Part shown: positions 1-10,024 of the stretch, in pieces
How the letters are laid out: every line of letters starts with the position of its first letter
Numbering within the stretch: the stretch's first letter is position 1
Assembly: GCA_003669055.1 (NCBI GenBank)
Contig: RAYB01000016.1
Location: 55,843 to 119,842 of the forward strand
Direction: 5' to 3'
Length of the DNA stretch: 64,000 nucleotides
Source of the DNA: a bacterium 1XD21-70
GTDB taxonomy: Bacteria > Bacillota > Clostridia > Lachnospirales > Lachnospiraceae
Notes under the pieces: generated by a model
What the model saw: only the letters and a program-made list of their open reading frames with translations
Told to the model about the DNA's origin: nothing
Databases searched by the model: none
Program-made: the position numbers and the translations under genes

Positions 1-581
1 CAGCAGATTCGGGGATGGATCAGGTGCAGATATACCGCTTTAATGAGAAGGAGGAGCGCCTGGTGCAGGTGGATGCGATCCGCTGTGAACTGGAGTCGGC
101 TCCCCGGCACTTCCGGTTCAGTGCCGACGGCAGATTTATCTACCTGATGTATGAGCAGAAGAATGTTATTGATGTATTTACCTATGAAGGAAAAGACCGC
201 GTCCCGGTGATCGAGAAGGTTCAGACGATATCGACGATGGGGCCGAAACATAAGCAGATTGCTTCCGCATGCTGCATGCGGTTTTCGGAGGATCAGCAGT
301 ACATGTACTGCGGCAATGCGGGGGATGAGACGGTGTCCGTCTTTAAGAGGAATGCCGAGACAGGAATGCTAGAACAGCTCTGCAGCCTTCCGCCCAGCGG
401 GGAATATCCAAAGGATATTGCCGTGTTCCCGGACAATAAGCATATTGCAGTGATGAACCATGAGAGCGGGAATATTACCTTCTTTGCGGTGGATTATGAG
501 AAGGGCTTGATGGTGATGTGTGCAAAGGAACTGAAATGCAACCAGCCGAACTGCTGCGCGATTGTAAGGGTGGCTCCGTAG
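1..581 (+). CDS. 6-phosphogluconolactonase-like beta-propeller protein, 3' part
   Basis: This is the C-terminal 190 or so residues of a lactonase-family seven-bladed beta-propeller (YbhE/Pgl type), which in related bacteria hydrolyses 6-phosphogluconolactone in the pentose phosphate pathway. The reading frame is open to the window edge, so the gene begins upstream; the first Met at base 15 is internal. Family-like blade repeats are visible, for example RHFRFSADGRFIYLMYE, YPKDIAVFPDNKHIAVMNHE and SGNITFF. It ends with TAG at 579-581. The family call is good; the exact substrate is inferred because the N-terminal half is missing. Confidence 0.8.
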   Translation, partial: ADSGMDQVQIYRFNEKEERLVQVDAIRCELESAPRHFRFSADGRFIYLMYEQKNVIDVFTYEGKDRVPVIEKVQTISTMGPKHKQIASACCMRFSEDQQYMYCGNAGDETVSVFKRNAETGMLEQLCSLPPSGEYPKDIAVFPDNKHIAVMNHESGNITFFAVDYEKGLMVMCAKELKCNQPNCCAIVRVAP

Positions 582-637
582 GGGCAGGCGCAGCAGGGGC
601 AGGGAAGTAAGAACGAGGGCATAAGGGACGGCAAGGT

Positions 638-673
638 ATCCGGCAGGGCGCATGGGGATGCGCTTTGCCGGAT
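638..673. terminator. Hairpin downstream of the lactonase gene
   Basis: A 16-base arm at 638-653 pairs with 658-673 around a GGGG loop, with one mismatch. It lies between the lactonase stop and aroC. No T-run follows, so it may be a weak terminator, an mRNA-end stabiliser or a processing site. A shorter inverted repeat (TTGCCGG 680-686 with CCGGCAA 697-703) follows it. Confidence 0.4.
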
Positions 674-745
674 TGTGGGTTGCCGGGCAAGGCGTACCGG
701 CAAGGCGTTTTGAGCCGCAGTTTTTTAGGATAGGCAGGAGGGATT

Positions 746-1822
746 ATGGCAGGGTCAACTTTGGGAACCGTATTTCGGATCATGACATGGGGGGAGTCCC
801 ACGGAAAAGGCGTCGGTGTGACGATCGATGGCTGCCCGGCGGGGCTTTCTTTGCATGAGGAGGATATCCAGCAGTATTTAAACCGGAGAAAACCGGGGCA
901 GAGCAGCTTGACCACCGCACGGCAGGAGGGGGATCAGGTCGAGATCCTGTCAGGGGTTTTTGAGGGGAAGACGACAGGGACGCCGATTGCGCTGATAGTA
1001 AAAAACCTTGACCAGCGGTCGAGGGATTACCGGGCAATTATGGACATATACCGGCCAGGGCATGCAGACTATTGTTTTGATGCCAAATATGGATTCCGGG
1101 ATTACCGGGGCGGCGGCCGTTCCTCGGGCAGGGAGACAACCGGCAGAGTGGCAGCAGGCGCAGTGGCATGCCGTTTGCTGGCGCATTACGGGATCCGTGT
1201 GGATGCCTATACCAAGAGCATCGGGGACATCGAGATCGACCCTGTGCGCTTTGACCTGGCGGAACGGGAGAAAAACAGGCTCTATATGCCGGATGCAGCG
1301 GCAGCGGCGGCGGCAGAAGCATATGTGGAGGAACTGATCCGGGAACAGGATTCCTGCGGGGGCATCGTGGAATGCAGGATTAAGGGGCTTCCAGCCGGCG
1401 TGGGGGAACCTGTTTTTGATAAGCTGGATGCCTGCCTGGCAAAGGCGGTCATGTCCATCGGGGCGGTGAAAGGGATTGAGATCGGGGATGGGTTTGCTGC
1501 CGCCAGGAGCCGGGGCTCTGAAAATAATGACGCATTTTATAAAGGGGCAGACGGTGCGGTCTGCAAGAAGACCAACCATTCGGGAGGGATTCTGGGCGGC
1601 ATCAGCGACGGGGATGACATCATCCTGCGGGCGGCATTTAAGCCTACTCCGTCGATCGCACAGCATCAGCAGACGGTGAACCGTGCAGGGGAGGATGTGG
1701 AGATCGAGGTTAAGGGGCGCCATGACCCGGTTGTAGTGCCGCGGGCGGTAGTAGTGGTGGAAGCGATGGCCGCGCTTACCGTGGCGGATCTTTTGCTGAC
1801 GGGGCGTTGTGCCAAACGATAG
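746..1822 (+). CDS. aroC: Chorismate synthase
   Basis: AroC converts 5-enolpyruvylshikimate-3-phosphate to chorismate, the last common step of aromatic amino acid synthesis, using reduced FMN. The 358-residue product is full length for the family. It starts MAGSTLGTVFRIMTWGESHG, the usual N-terminal signature, and has the RGGGRSSGRETTGRVAAG segment and the NHSGGILGGISDGDDI segment that bind flavin and substrate. The ATG at 746 has an AGGAGG about 7 bases upstream. It is followed closely by rpiB (32 bases), so co-transcription is likely. I have no doubt about the family. Confidence 0.97.
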   Translation: MAGSTLGTVFRIMTWGESHGKGVGVTIDGCPAGLSLHEEDIQQYLNRRKPGQSSLTTARQEGDQVEILSGVFEGKTTGTPIALIVKNLDQRSRDYRAIMDIYRPGHADYCFDAKYGFRDYRGGGRSSGRETTGRVAAGAVACRLLAHYGIRVDAYTKSIGDIEIDPVRFDLAEREKNRLYMPDAAAAAAAEAYVEELIREQDSCGGIVECRIKGLPAGVGEPVFDKLDACLAKAVMSIGAVKGIEIGDGFAAARSRGSENNDAFYKGADGAVCKKTNHSGGILGGISDGDDIILRAAFKPTPSIAQHQQTVNRAGEDVEIEVKGRHDPVVVPRAVVVVEAMAALTVADLLLTGRCAKR

Positions 1823-1854
1823 GAATTTCGGGTTTATTGGGAAAGGAGGCTATT

Positions 1855-2295
1855 TTGAAAATAGGGTTAGGAAATGACCATTCGGCAGTGGAGATGAAGA
1901 GGGTGATCCTGGAACATTTGGAGTCGAAAGGATATGAGGTCGTGGATTTTGGGACGAATTCCAATGAAAGCTGCGACTATCCGCTGTATGGGGAGAAGGT
2001 GGGGCGTGCCGTGGTGTCCGGCGAGACGGATTATGGCATTGCCATCTGCGGCACGGGCATCGGCATTGGCATCGCGGCCGGGAAGGTGAAAGGGATCCGG
2101 GTCTGTACGTGCAGCGAGCCCTACAGTGCCCGGCTGTCACGGATGCACAATAATACAAATGTCCTGACGTTCGGCGCCCGGGTGGTTGGCACGGAGATGG
2201 CGAAAATGATAGTGGACGAATGGCTGGAGAATGCCTATGAGGGCGGCCGCCATGAACGGCGGGTAACACAGCTGATGGAGATAGAAAAGCGGTAG
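1855..2295 (+). CDS. rpiB: Ribose-5-phosphate isomerase B (RpiB/LacA/LacB family)
   Basis: RpiB interconverts ribose-5-phosphate and ribulose-5-phosphate in the pentose phosphate pathway. I chose the TTG start at 1855 because AAAGGAGG lies directly upstream and the protein then begins MKIGLGNDHSAVEMK as expected; a longer frame from a TTG at 1807 has no ribosome site and would overlap aroC. The product is 146 residues, the normal length. Visible motifs are the D8-H9 pair, the catalytic cysteine in ICGTGIGIGIAAGK (C65) and the RMHNNTNVLTFGARVVG segment. Allose-6-phosphate or galactose-6-phosphate isomerases are close relatives and cannot be fully excluded. Confidence 0.93.
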   Translation: MKIGLGNDHSAVEMKRVILEHLESKGYEVVDFGTNSNESCDYPLYGEKVGRAVVSGETDYGIAICGTGIGIGIAAGKVKGIRVCTCSEPYSARLSRMHNNTNVLTFGARVVGTEMAKMIVDEWLENAYEGGRHERRVTQLMEIEKR

Positions 2296-2329
2296 GGCAA
2301 ACAAGGCATGCCGGACAGGATAAAGACGG

Positions 2330-2379
2330 CACCGGCAAGGAGGAAGCTGCTGATAAGGCTTCCTCCTTGCCGGTGTTTT
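2330..2379 (+). terminator. Rho-independent terminator after rpiB (possibly bidirectional)
   Basis: A perfect 18-base arm at 2330-2347 pairs with 2358-2375 around a 10-base loop and is followed by TTTT. It lies between the convergent rpiB and asnA genes and could stop transcription from both sides, although the T-run is better on the rpiB side. Confidence 0.9.
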
Positions 2380-2385
2380 CTATGC

Positions 2386-3393
2386 TTATAGAAGAATAAT
2401 ATGGTTCTCACGGCATGCCCGGCGCATGTCTGCCGGCCACAGGCTGGCTTGCACCTCCCCGACATGGGCACGGTTTAGCAGCAGCATGCATAAGCGGGAC
2501 TGGCCGATACCGCCGCCGATGGTATATGGGAGTTCACCGTTAAGCAGCATCTTGTGGTAGGGGAGTTCCCGGCGGTCGTTGCATCCGGCCTTGCTTAGCT
2601 GTTCGTCAAGGGACTTCTCATCAACCCGGATGCCCATGCTGGAGATCTCTAAGGCACAGCCGAGCAGGTCATACCAAAACAGGATATCTCCGTTTAGCTG
2701 CCAGTCGTCATAGTCCGGCGCACGGCCGTCGTGCGGCTTGCCGTTTTTCAGTTTTTCACCGATTTTCATTAAAAATACACAGCCATGCTCACGGGTGGCC
2801 AGATTTTCGCGTTCTTTGGGGGTCTTATCCGGGTAGCGCTCTTCCAACTCCTCAGAGGTGACAAAGACGATATCTTTTGGCAGGTGCTTGACGGCCTCCG
2901 GATATTTGTACCATACTTCATGCTGCATATGTTTGATAATTTTGAAGATGGTACGCACGGTTTCTTTCAGGGTTTCTGTGTTCCTCTGCTCTTTGGTGAT
3001 GACTTTTTCCCAGTCCCACTGATCGACATAGCAGGAATGGAGGTTATCCAATTCTTCATCCCGCCGGATCGCGTTCATGTTGGTATATAATCCCTCGCCC
3101 GGCTGGAAGCCGTATTCTTTCAGTGCCATGCGCTTCCACTTGGCAAGGGACTGGACGACCTCGATGTTTTCGCCGGGAAAGGCTTGCATATCAAACCCTA
3201 CCGGGCGCTCAATGCCGTTTAAGTTATCATTGAGGCCGCTTGACTGCTCTACGAACAGAGGGGCAGAGATCCTCTCAAGATGCATCTCACGGCCAAACTC
3301 CTTTTGGAATGTATCGCGGATGTATTTGATGGCCTCCTGGGTCTCGCGGACCGTCAGATGAGGGTCATAGTTTTTGGGTATGATCAGTCCCAT
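2386..3393 (-). CDS. asnA: Aspartate--ammonia ligase (asparagine synthetase A)
   Basis: AsnA makes asparagine from aspartate, ammonia and ATP; it is a relative of class II aspartyl/asparaginyl-tRNA synthetases. The 335-residue product is full length. The sequence matches the family throughout: [23 protein letters not shown], the [13 protein letters not shown] segment, the [11 protein letters not shown] segment and the C-terminal [14 protein letters not shown] motif 3-like stretch. The ATG at 3393 follows GGAGG on the minus strand. It stands alone and converges with rpiB. Confidence 0.97.
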   Translation of the reverse strand: MGLIIPKNYDPHLTVRETQEAIKYIRDTFQKEFGREMHLERISAPLFVEQSSGLNDNLNGIERPVGFDMQAFPGENIEVVQSLAKWKRMALKEYGFQPGEGLYTNMNAIRRDEELDNLHSCYVDQWDWEKVITKEQRNTETLKETVRTIFKIIKHMQHEVWYKYPEAVKHLPKDIVFVTSEELEERYPDKTPKERENLATREHGCVFLMKIGEKLKNGKPHDGRAPDYDDWQLNGDILFWYDLLGCALEISSMGIRVDEKSLDEQLSKAGCNDRRELPYHKMLLNGELPYTIGGGIGQSRLCMLLLNRAHVGEVQASLWPADMRRACRENHIILL

Positions 3394-3476
3394 GTGTCTT
3401 TCCTCCCAAATTTTCCTATAGAATAATTTATCTTGCCTATCGTATCATTATTCCGGTAAATATACAAGGACAATTT

Positions 3477-3523
3477 GCCCTCAGAGGACAAGAGGAAACG
3501 GTTTTCCCTTGCCTTCTGAGGGC
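3477..3523 (-). terminator. Hairpin between the DUF4397 gene and asnA
   Basis: Imperfect arms of about 23 bases (3477-3499 and 3501-3523; outermost GCCCTCAGA pairs with TCTGAGGGC) form a long hairpin downstream of the DUF4397 gene on the minus strand. The following bases are AAATTG rather than a clean T-run, so termination strength is uncertain. Confidence 0.55.
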
Positions 3524-3558
3524 AATGTTCTGCCGGGAGGCCTGCACAGGCGCCTGGC

Positions 3559-4197
3559 TTAGCCGCGGCGGTCTTCCACCAGGAAGGTCTGGATTGCATC
3601 GGAGGAGGGGTTCCAGTTCATGAGGTAAAGGGTATAAATCCGGTTGGCATTTAGGTTGACAGGGACGGACAGAAGCGTGTTGCCAGGGTTCTGGGGCCTG
3701 CTGATGCGGGCGGTATAATTCCCGGCGGAGACACGGCTAAAGGAGGTGACATCCCTAAAGGGGACAGAAGAGAATACCAGGTTGCCAAGCCCGACGTTGA
3801 TCGGGCCGCTATAATAGGCCAGGTTTGCCACACGGATACAGGCGCTGAAGGAGTTGGTGGCACATGCAGTATCGGAAATGGCCATCACGTCCAGGCCGGA
3901 GGCAGCATTGATGATGGCGACCGTTGTCATGCCGTCACCGATATAGACGGGTTTTTGCAGATAAATGTAGCCGTTGGAACCTGAGAGGGTAACGGTCTGG
4001 TATCCCTGGTTCATCTGGCTGTAGCGGGTGATGGAACCCTGGTCGAGGCTGGTTGCCATATTGGTATTGCCGACGGTGACGGAAAAAGGGTTATAGTTGA
4101 CAGCTGCATTCAGTACACGGACGCCTGCCGGGATCCATTGGTTAAAGTTGCAGAATCGACAGTTGCTGCTGGTCTGTGGAAGTAAGACATCATTCAT
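3559..4197 (-). CDS. DUF4397 domain-containing protein
   Basis: The 212-residue product has the features of DUF4397 proteins: a short start, then two beta-rich repeats with the VRVLNAA...NPFSVTVGN and IRVANLAYYSGPINVGLGN patterns, and the SFSRVSAGNYTARISRP segment. There is no obvious signal peptide or membrane segment, so it may be cytoplasmic or spore- or surface-associated by another route; a CxxC pair (CRFC) lies near residues 13-16. The role of the family is unknown to me. Start ATG at 4197 follows AGAGGAC. It is divergent from clpB. Confidence 0.8.
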   Translation of the reverse strand: MNDVLLPQTSSNCRFCNFNQWIPAGVRVLNAAVNYNPFSVTVGNTNMATSLDQGSITRYSQMNQGYQTVTLSGSNGYIYLQKPVYIGDGMTTVAIINAASGLDVMAISDTACATNSFSACIRVANLAYYSGPINVGLGNLVFSSVPFRDVTSFSRVSAGNYTARISRPQNPGNTLLSVPVNLNANRIYTLYLMNWNPSSDAIQTFLVEDRRG

Positions 4198-4283
4198 AGG
4201 AAAGTCCTCTCAAGGGTTAAATTATAGTGTATGATATTCGGTGGGATTTGCTGTGTGTGCCAATCCTCTGCGGAAAAAAGATA

Positions 4284-4310
4284 TTAGCACTCACCTATTG
4301 ACATTGCTAA
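4284..4310 (+). promoter_or_regulatory. CIRCE-like HrcA operator upstream of clpB
   Basis: TTAGCACTC, nine bases, then CATTGCTAA: the left arm matches the CIRCE consensus perfectly and the right arm matches seven of nine bases of GAGTGCTAA. The element overlaps the -35 box of the clpB promoter, the right place for HrcA repression. This implies heat-shock control of clpB. Confidence 0.75.
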
Positions 4311-4326
4311 CAACATGTGTTATAGT
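4298..4326 (+). promoter_or_regulatory. Sigma-A promoter of clpB
   Basis: TTGACA at 4298-4303, a 17-base spacer, and TATAGT at 4321-4326. The predicted start point near 4333 lies downstream of the ATG at 4315, which is why the clpB start must be the later ATG at 4384. Confidence 0.8.
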
Positions 4327-4383
4327 TCGGATAGAACAAAGAGGGAAACAGCATTCCGGTATATCCGGGAGGGAGGTACATTC

Positions 4384-6975
4384 ATGAATATAAATAAGTT
4401 TACACAAAAATCAATGGAGGCGGTGCAGAACTGTGAAAAGCTGGCTTATGAATTCGGCAACCAGCAGATTGAGCAAGAGCATTTGTTTTGCAGCCTGCTG
4501 ACCTTGGATGACAGCCTGATCTTGAAACTGCTGACTAAGATGGGGGTCGGGAAGGAACAGATCCTGAATGAAGCAAACCACCGGCTTGCAGGCCTTCCTA
4601 AGGTGAGCGGGAGCGGCCAGGTGTATATCAGCGGGGACCTGAATAAGGTGCTGATCAACGCGGAGGATGAATCGCGGGCTATGGGCGATGAATATGTCTC
4701 GGTTGAGCATATTTTTCTTTCCATGTTAAAGCATGCGGACCGGACAATGAAGGAACTGTTCCGGCAGTATGGGATCAGCCGGGACAGCTTTTTGCAGGCG
4801 CTGTCTACGGTGCGGGGGAACCAGCGGGTGGTCAGCGACAACCCGGAGGCGACGTATGATACACTCGAAAAATACGGTTATGACCTGGTGGAGCGGGCAA
4901 GGAACCAGAAGCTAGACCCGGTGATTGGCCGGGACGGCGAGATCCGGAATGTGGTTCAGATCTTATCGCGGAAGACGAAAAATAACCCGGTGCTGATCGG
5001 GGAACCCGGTGTAGGCAAGACGGCTGTCGTGGAAGGGCTGGCGCAAAGGATTGTCCGGGGAGACGTGCCGGAAGCGTTAAAGGACCGTAAGCTGTTTGCC
5101 CTTGATATGGGGGCGCTGGTGGCCGGTGCCAAGTACCGGGGGGAATTTGAGGAAAGGCTGAAGGCAGTCCTGGAGGAGGTAAAAAAGAGCGACGGGCAGA
5201 TCATCCTCTTTATTGACGAACTGCACACAATTGTGGGGGCGGGCAAGACGGAAGGCTCCATGGATGCCGGGAATTTGTTAAAGCCGATGCTGGCTCGGGG
5301 CGAACTGCACTGCATCGGAGCCACGACCCTTGATGAATACCGCAAATATATTGAAAAGGATGCAGCGCTGGAAAGAAGATTCCAGCCGGTGGTGGTGGAT
5401 CAGCCGACGGTGGAGGATACGATCTCTATCCTGAGGGGGATCAAAGACCGGTATGAAGTATTCCATGGGGTTAAAATCACGGATTCGGCGCTGGTGGCTG
5501 CGGCTACGCTGTCTGACCGCTATATCACAGACCGGTTCCTTCCGGATAAAGCGATTGATTTGGTGGATGAGGCCTGCGCCCTGATTAAGACGGAACTGGA
5601 TTCGATGCCGTCAGAACTGGATGAACTTTCCCGGAGGATTATGCAGCTGGAAATTGAGGAGACAGCCCTGAAAAAGGAGACCGACCACCTAAGCCAGGAA
5701 CGTTTACAGGACCTGCAGAGGAACCTGGCAGAACTGCACGATGAGTTTGCCAGCCGCAAGGCACAGTGGGAGAACGAAAAAGCATCGGTAGATAAGCTGT
5801 CGGCCCTGCGTGAGGAGATCGAACAGGTGGGGCGGGATATCGCCCAGGCACAGCAGCAGTATGACCTTAATAAGGCGGCAGAACTTCAGTATGGCAGGCT
5901 GCCGCAGCTCAAGAAGGAATTGGCGGCGGCTGAGGGGCAGGTGAAGAGCCAGGACCTGAGTTTGGTGAGGGAGAGCGTCAGTGACGATGAGATTGCCCGG
6001 ATTATTTCCCGCTGGACGGGTATTCCGGTCAGCAAACTCAATGAAAGCGAGCGAAGCAAGATCCTCCACCTGGATGAAGTGCTGCATAAGCGTGTGGTTG
6101 GCCAGGATGAGGGCGTGGAGAAGGTGACAGAGGCGATTCTCCGGTCCAAGGCAGGAATCAAGGATCCCAGCAAGCCGATCGGCTCCTTCCTCTTCCTGGG
6201 GCCTACCGGTGTCGGCAAGACCGAGTTGGCAAAAGCACTGGCGGAGGCATTATTTGATGACGAGAATAATATGGTGCGGATCGATATGAGTGAGTATATG
6301 GAGAAGCATTCCGTAGCACGCCTGATCGGGGCGCCCCCAGGGTATGTGGGATACGATGAGGGCGGGCAGCTGACCGAGGCAGTCAGGCGCAAGCCGTATT
6401 CTGTGGTGCTGTTTGATGAGGTGGAAAAGGCACATCCGGATGTGTTTAACGTGCTGCTCCAGGTGCTGGATGACGGGCGGATCACCGATTCTGCCGGGAA
6501 GACCGTAGATTTTAAAAATACGATCCTTATTATGACATCAAACATCGGCTCCCAATACCTGCTGGATGGGATCGGAGAAGACGGTGCGATCCGGCCAGAG
6601 GCAGGGCAGATGGTGCTGGCAGATTTGCGGAACCATTTCCGCCCGGAGTTTTTGAACCGGCTGGATGAGACCATTCTGTTTAAGCCCCTGACGAAGGACA
6701 ATATCGGCCATATCGTGGAACTGATGGTGGCAGATGTGAACCGCAGGCTGGAGGATAAGGAACTCCGGGTGGAACTGACCGGGCAGGCGAAGGATTATAT
6801 TACCGAAAACGGTTATGATCCGGCGTATGGCGCACGGCCATTGCGCAGGTACCTGCAAAAACATGTGGAGACGCTGGCGGCAAGGATTATCCTGCAAGGG
6901 GATATCCGCCAGGGGCAGGCAATTGTGGTTGATGTGGCAGCGGACGGCGGACGTTTGATTGCATTTGCGGAGTAA
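4384..6975 (+). CDS. clpB: ATP-dependent chaperone ClpB
   Basis: ClpB is the Hsp100 disaggregase that works with DnaK to rescue aggregated proteins in the cytoplasm. The product is 863 residues from the ATG at 4384, which has GGGAGG upstream. Domains in order: double Clp N repeat (1-145), first AAA with Walker A GEPGVGKT (206-213) and Walker B LFIDELH, the long coiled-coil middle domain (about 400-520), second AAA with GPTGVGKT (606-613) and [11 protein letters not shown], and the C-terminal D2-small domain. The middle domain separates it from ClpC/ClpE. A CIRCE-like operator overlaps its promoter, so HrcA control is likely. Confidence 0.97.
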   Translation: MNINKFTQKSMEAVQNCEKLAYEFGNQQIEQEHLFCSLLTLDDSLILKLLTKMGVGKEQILNEANHRLAGLPKVSGSGQVYISGDLNKVLINAEDESRAMGDEYVSVEHIFLSMLKHADRTMKELFRQYGISRDSFLQALSTVRGNQRVVSDNPEATYDTLEKYGYDLVERARNQKLDPVIGRDGEIRNVVQILSRKTKNNPVLIGEPGVGKTAVVEGLAQRIVRGDVPEALKDRKLFALDMGALVAGAKYRGEFEERLKAVLEEVKKSDGQIILFIDELHTIVGAGKTEGSMDAGNLLKPMLARGELHCIGATTLDEYRKYIEKDAALERRFQPVVVDQPTVEDTISILRGIKDRYEVFHGVKITDSALVAAATLSDRYITDRFLPDKAIDLVDEACALIKTELDSMPSELDELSRRIMQLEIEETALKKETDHLSQERLQDLQRNLAELHDEFASRKAQWENEKASVDKLSALREEIEQVGRDIAQAQQQYDLNKAAELQYGRLPQLKKELAAAEGQVKSQDLSLVRESVSDDEIARIISRWTGIPVSKLNESERSKILHLDEVLHKRVVGQDEGVEKVTEAILRSKAGIKDPSKPIGSFLFLGPTGVGKTELAKALAEALFDDENNMVRIDMSEYMEKHSVARLIGAPPGYVGYDEGGQLTEAVRRKPYSVVLFDEVEKAHPDVFNVLLQVLDDGRITDSAGKTVDFKNTILIMTSNIGSQYLLDGIGEDGAIRPEAGQMVLADLRNHFRPEFLNRLDETILFKPLTKDNIGHIVELMVADVNRRLEDKELRVELTGQAKDYITENGYDPAYGARPLRRYLQKHVETLAARIILQGDIRQGQAIVVDVAADGGRLIAFAE

Positions 6976-7116
6976 ATGTGGTTATTGGTAAAATCCACGG
7001 GAGATAAAAGATATGAGAGCAGGGAAAATTGTCGTGGAAAAAAGGGGGGAAGTGTAGTAAAATAGAAAAATCATGGATGGTTGGCCATGAATCATGGAGA
7101 TAAAGAGGAGAGGGTT

Positions 7117-8580
7117 ATGGGACATAAGGGGCGGTTTTGCCGTGTTTTGGCGTGGGTGCTGGTTGCTGCATTGTCTGGTTCGGCGGCATCTTGCGGCGGG
7201 CGGACTGAGGCAGCCAGCATGAAGCTTAGGAAAACAGAGGGCAAGGTTGAGGTAGAGGACAGCAAGGGGAAGGATATCGAGCCGGAGGAACAGATGCATC
7301 TGTACAGCGGGTATCTGGTGGGCACGAGGAAGGAAAGCTATGCCTGGATCGACTTAGACCATGTGAAGCTGACAAAGGTGGACGCTAAGAGCGAGGTCGA
7401 GATAAAAAAGAAAAAGGATAAGCTGGAGATTGTAGTAAATTCCGGCAATCTGTTTTTTAATATAACCGAACCCCTGGGGGAGGACGAGACATTGGATATC
7501 CGTTCTTCATCGATGGTGGTGGGGATCCGGGGAACCTGCGGCTGGGTTGAGGTGGAGGATGACTCACGGATGAGGGTTTATATCCTCGAAGGAAAGGTAA
7601 AATGCTCGGTTGCAGGAGAGGAATCCGCGGACGGGGTTACGACATCTGTGCTGGCAGGCGAGATGGCGGAGATGAAGGTCTCCAAAGGGAAGGCGGATAT
7701 TTCCGTGGAAGAGATTGCGGCGAACCAGATCCCGGATTTCGTGATGGAGGAGTTGGAGGACGATGAAAAACTGCATGAACGGATCTTGGATGATTCGGGG
7801 CTGGATGTCTGGGAGGAGTTAGAGGAGGATGCGGCCGGGCAGGAAGGGGGGGAGGAAGACACGGTGGGGGACACCGGAGAGGAGGATTGGCAGGAAGAGG
7901 AATCTTTGGGCCAAGGGGGAGTATCTTTTGGGAGTTCGTCTTCCTATGGGCTGCCTGTGACGGAAACGTATGACCCGGCAACCAGGATCCGCCGGGTTAC
8001 GCTGGATCCGCCGGGATATCAGCTGGAGGTCTACCACGAAATCCCTGTTTTTGAGGAAACTACTGTGGGGTATCAGAAGATAAACCAGCACTTCCGGGAA
8101 CTGGAGAAGGTTTTTTTTGGACCGAACGGGGAGGCGCAGTCTGTCTGGGGATATGTTACAGATCCCCAGACCCCTGAAACAAGGGATACCTATATTGCGT
8201 CCTGGGGAGCCCGGATTACAGCCGAGACCCCTGAATTGGTCAGTGTGCGGCTATATTATGACTGGTATATGGGCGGCACTACAAGTTATGGCGATAAATG
8301 CTATGTATTCGATCCCGAGACTGGGGAGCAGTTGGTGATCACAGATGTGATTGACGGCACAGAGGAGGAGATACGGGGGCTGGTGCAGGAGGCTTTGCGG
8401 GCAGAATACGGTTTCGGTGATGCTTTGAGCGCGGATGCTATTAAGGATTATGAGGTGGATCAGTTTGACTTTTATGTTTTAGACGGGCATGTCCACGTAG
8501 GGTTTGATAAGTATGAGATCGCGGCCGGGGCAGCAGGCAGCTTTGATGTGGAACTGGAGGTGCCGCTGAAGCGGAACTGA
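7117..8580 (+). CDS. Exported FecR-domain protein with RsiV/DUF3298-like C-terminus
   Basis: A 487-residue exported protein of unknown exact role. I start it at ATG 7117, behind AAGAGGAGAGG, giving a hydrophobic signal sequence (about residues 7-26) ending in a cysteine at SAASC; the lipobox is weak, so lipoprotein status is uncertain. Residues about 40-200 form a FecR domain (AWIDLDHVKLTKVDAKSEV, SSMVVGIRGTCGWVEV). A very acidic linker with many Glu and Gly follows. The C-terminal 200 residues resemble the extracellular DUF3298/RsiV fold (IPVFEETTVGYQKINQHF, YDWYMGGTTSYGDKCYVFD). It lies 25 bases before a sensor kinase gene and is probably co-transcribed with it, suggesting a role in envelope sensing. 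Confidence 0.75.
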   Translation: MGHKGRFCRVLAWVLVAALSGSAASCGGRTEAASMKLRKTEGKVEVEDSKGKDIEPEEQMHLYSGYLVGTRKESYAWIDLDHVKLTKVDAKSEVEIKKKKDKLEIVVNSGNLFFNITEPLGEDETLDIRSSSMVVGIRGTCGWVEVEDDSRMRVYILEGKVKCSVAGEESADGVTTSVLAGEMAEMKVSKGKADISVEEIAANQIPDFVMEELEDDEKLHERILDDSGLDVWEELEEDAAGQEGGEEDTVGDTGEEDWQEEESLGQGGVSFGSSSSYGLPVTETYDPATRIRRVTLDPPGYQLEVYHEIPVFEETTVGYQKINQHFRELEKVFFGPNGEAQSVWGYVTDPQTPETRDTYIASWGARITAETPELVSVRLYYDWYMGGTTSYGDKCYVFDPETGEQLVITDVIDGTEEEIRGLVQEALRAEYGFGDALSADAIKDYEVDQFDFYVLDGHVHVGFDKYEIAAGAAGSFDVELEVPLKRN

Positions 8581-8605
8581 ATCCGGTTCCCGGCAAAGGA
8601 GTTTT

Positions 8606-10012
8606 ATGAAGCATTCTCTTTATTATAAGTTTATACTGGGATATCTGGTCTTTGGGCTGCTTGGCTTTATGCTGATTGCAGTTGGTTCTTCACGCCTTAT
8701 GTATTACCATCTGCTGGAGGAGAAGACGGAGGCCATGTATGACGAGGCCAACCTGATCGCATCCTCCTACAGCAGCGTTTACCAGGGGAAACACCAGGAA
8801 CTCAATACCGTATATCCGCAGCTGCAAATGCTGGCATCTTTTTTGAAAAGCGAGATTTGGGTGGTGAACCGGCAGGGGATTATTGTGGTGGATTCTGACC
8901 AGTCTTCCCGTTCCGGCACGGTGATCAAGGAATTTGACCCGACGGATACAGGAAGCAGCTATTACCGCATCGGGAATTATTACGGGCAGTTCCCATATGA
9001 TGTGGTGAGTGTGTCGGCGCCGATTACAGGAAACTATAATACATATGGATATGTGCTTGTGCACCTGCCGGTTGACCGGATCAAAGAGGAGGCAAACGGT
9101 GCCCTGGATATCGTCTATATTACGGCAGTGGCTGTTTTTGTCCTGTCCCTGATCATCCTGCTGGTGTTTACGAAAACGGTGTATTTTCCCCTGAAGAAGA
9201 TCACAGAAGGGGCGAATGAGTATGCGCTCGGCAACCTCAGCTACCAGATTGATTTGAAGACGCATGATGAGATGGGGTATCTGGCGGCAACCCTGAATTA
9301 TATGTCGGATGAACTGAACAAGGCGGAAGAATACCAAAGAACCTTTATCGCGAATGTATCCCACGATTTCCGTTCTCCCCTGACTTCGATCAAGGGATAC
9401 TTAGAGGCAATCATTGACGGGACAATTCCGCAGGAGATGTATGAGAAATATTTAACAAGGGTAATTGCTGAGACAGAGCGGCTGAATAAGCTGACGCAGG
9501 GGATGCTGACCTTAAATACATTGGACAGCAAAGGCTATCTTTCCCGGAGCAATTTTGATATCAACCGGGTGATTAAAGATACGGTAGCATCTTTTGAGGG
9601 AACCTGTGATGCAAAAAACATCATATTTGACCTTACCTTTTCGGACAGCATCCAGATGGTATATGCAGACTTGGGGAAGATCCAGCAGGTGCTTTACAAC
9701 TTGATTGACAATGCGATTAAATTCAGCCACCATGATTCGACAATCTATATCCAGGCATCGGAGCGCTATGAGAAAATATTTGTTTCCGTGAAGGATACGG
9801 GGATCGGGATTCCCAAAGACAGTGTGAAAAAGATCTGGGAACGGTTTTATAAAACGGATCTTTCCCGGGGCAAGGACAAGAAGGGAACGGGGCTGGGGTT
9901 ATCCATTGTGAAGGAGATCATCCAGGCGCACGGGGAGAATATTGACGTGGTAAGCACGGAGGGCGTAGGGACAGAGTTTATCTTTTCTTTACAGCGTGCG
10001 GCCAACGGATAA
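8606..10012 (+). CDS. Membrane sensor histidine kinase
   Basis: A 468-residue two-component sensor. Visible order: transmembrane segment 1 (about 8-30), extracellular sensor region (about 31-170), transmembrane segment 2 (about 171-193), HAMP domain, dimerisation/phosphoacceptor helix with H253 in ANVSHDFRSPLTSIKGY, and an ATPase domain with N box LYNLIDNAIKFS, DTGIGIPKD and GTGLGLSIVKEI. The extracellular region resembles a Cache/PAS-like sensor but the ligand is unknown. It follows the FecR-domain gene closely. The likely partner regulator is encoded just downstream but on the opposite strand, which is an unusual arrangement. Confidence 0.93.
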   Translation: MKHSLYYKFILGYLVFGLLGFMLIAVGSSRLMYYHLLEEKTEAMYDEANLIASSYSSVYQGKHQELNTVYPQLQMLASFLKSEIWVVNRQGIIVVDSDQSSRSGTVIKEFDPTDTGSSYYRIGNYYGQFPYDVVSVSAPITGNYNTYGYVLVHLPVDRIKEEANGALDIVYITAVAVFVLSLIILLVFTKTVYFPLKKITEGANEYALGNLSYQIDLKTHDEMGYLAATLNYMSDELNKAEEYQRTFIANVSHDFRSPLTSIKGYLEAIIDGTIPQEMYEKYLTRVIAETERLNKLTQGMLTLNTLDSKGYLSRSNFDINRVIKDTVASFEGTCDAKNIIFDLTFSDSIQMVYADLGKIQQVLYNLIDNAIKFSHHDSTIYIQASERYEKIFVSVKDTGIGIPKDSVKKIWERFYKTDLSRGKDKKGTGLGLSIVKEIIQAHGENIDVVSTEGVGTEFIFSLQRAANG

Positions 10013-10024
10013 GGCAAATAAAAG

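Noticed and set aside
950..1723. Long minus-strand ORF of 257 residues opposite aroC
   Set aside because: It lies wholly inside aroC on the other strand, has no ribosome site and no protein-like composition; aroC motifs are clear.
5886..6701. Minus-strand ORF of 271 residues opposite clpB
   Set aside because: Antisense shadow of a strongly conserved gene, Ser-rich and without motifs.
7846..7852. G7 run in the FecR-domain gene as a phase-variation tract
   Set aside because: It is in frame, encodes part of a Gly/Glu-rich linker, and is shorter than the G9 tracts; chance is the simpler explanation.
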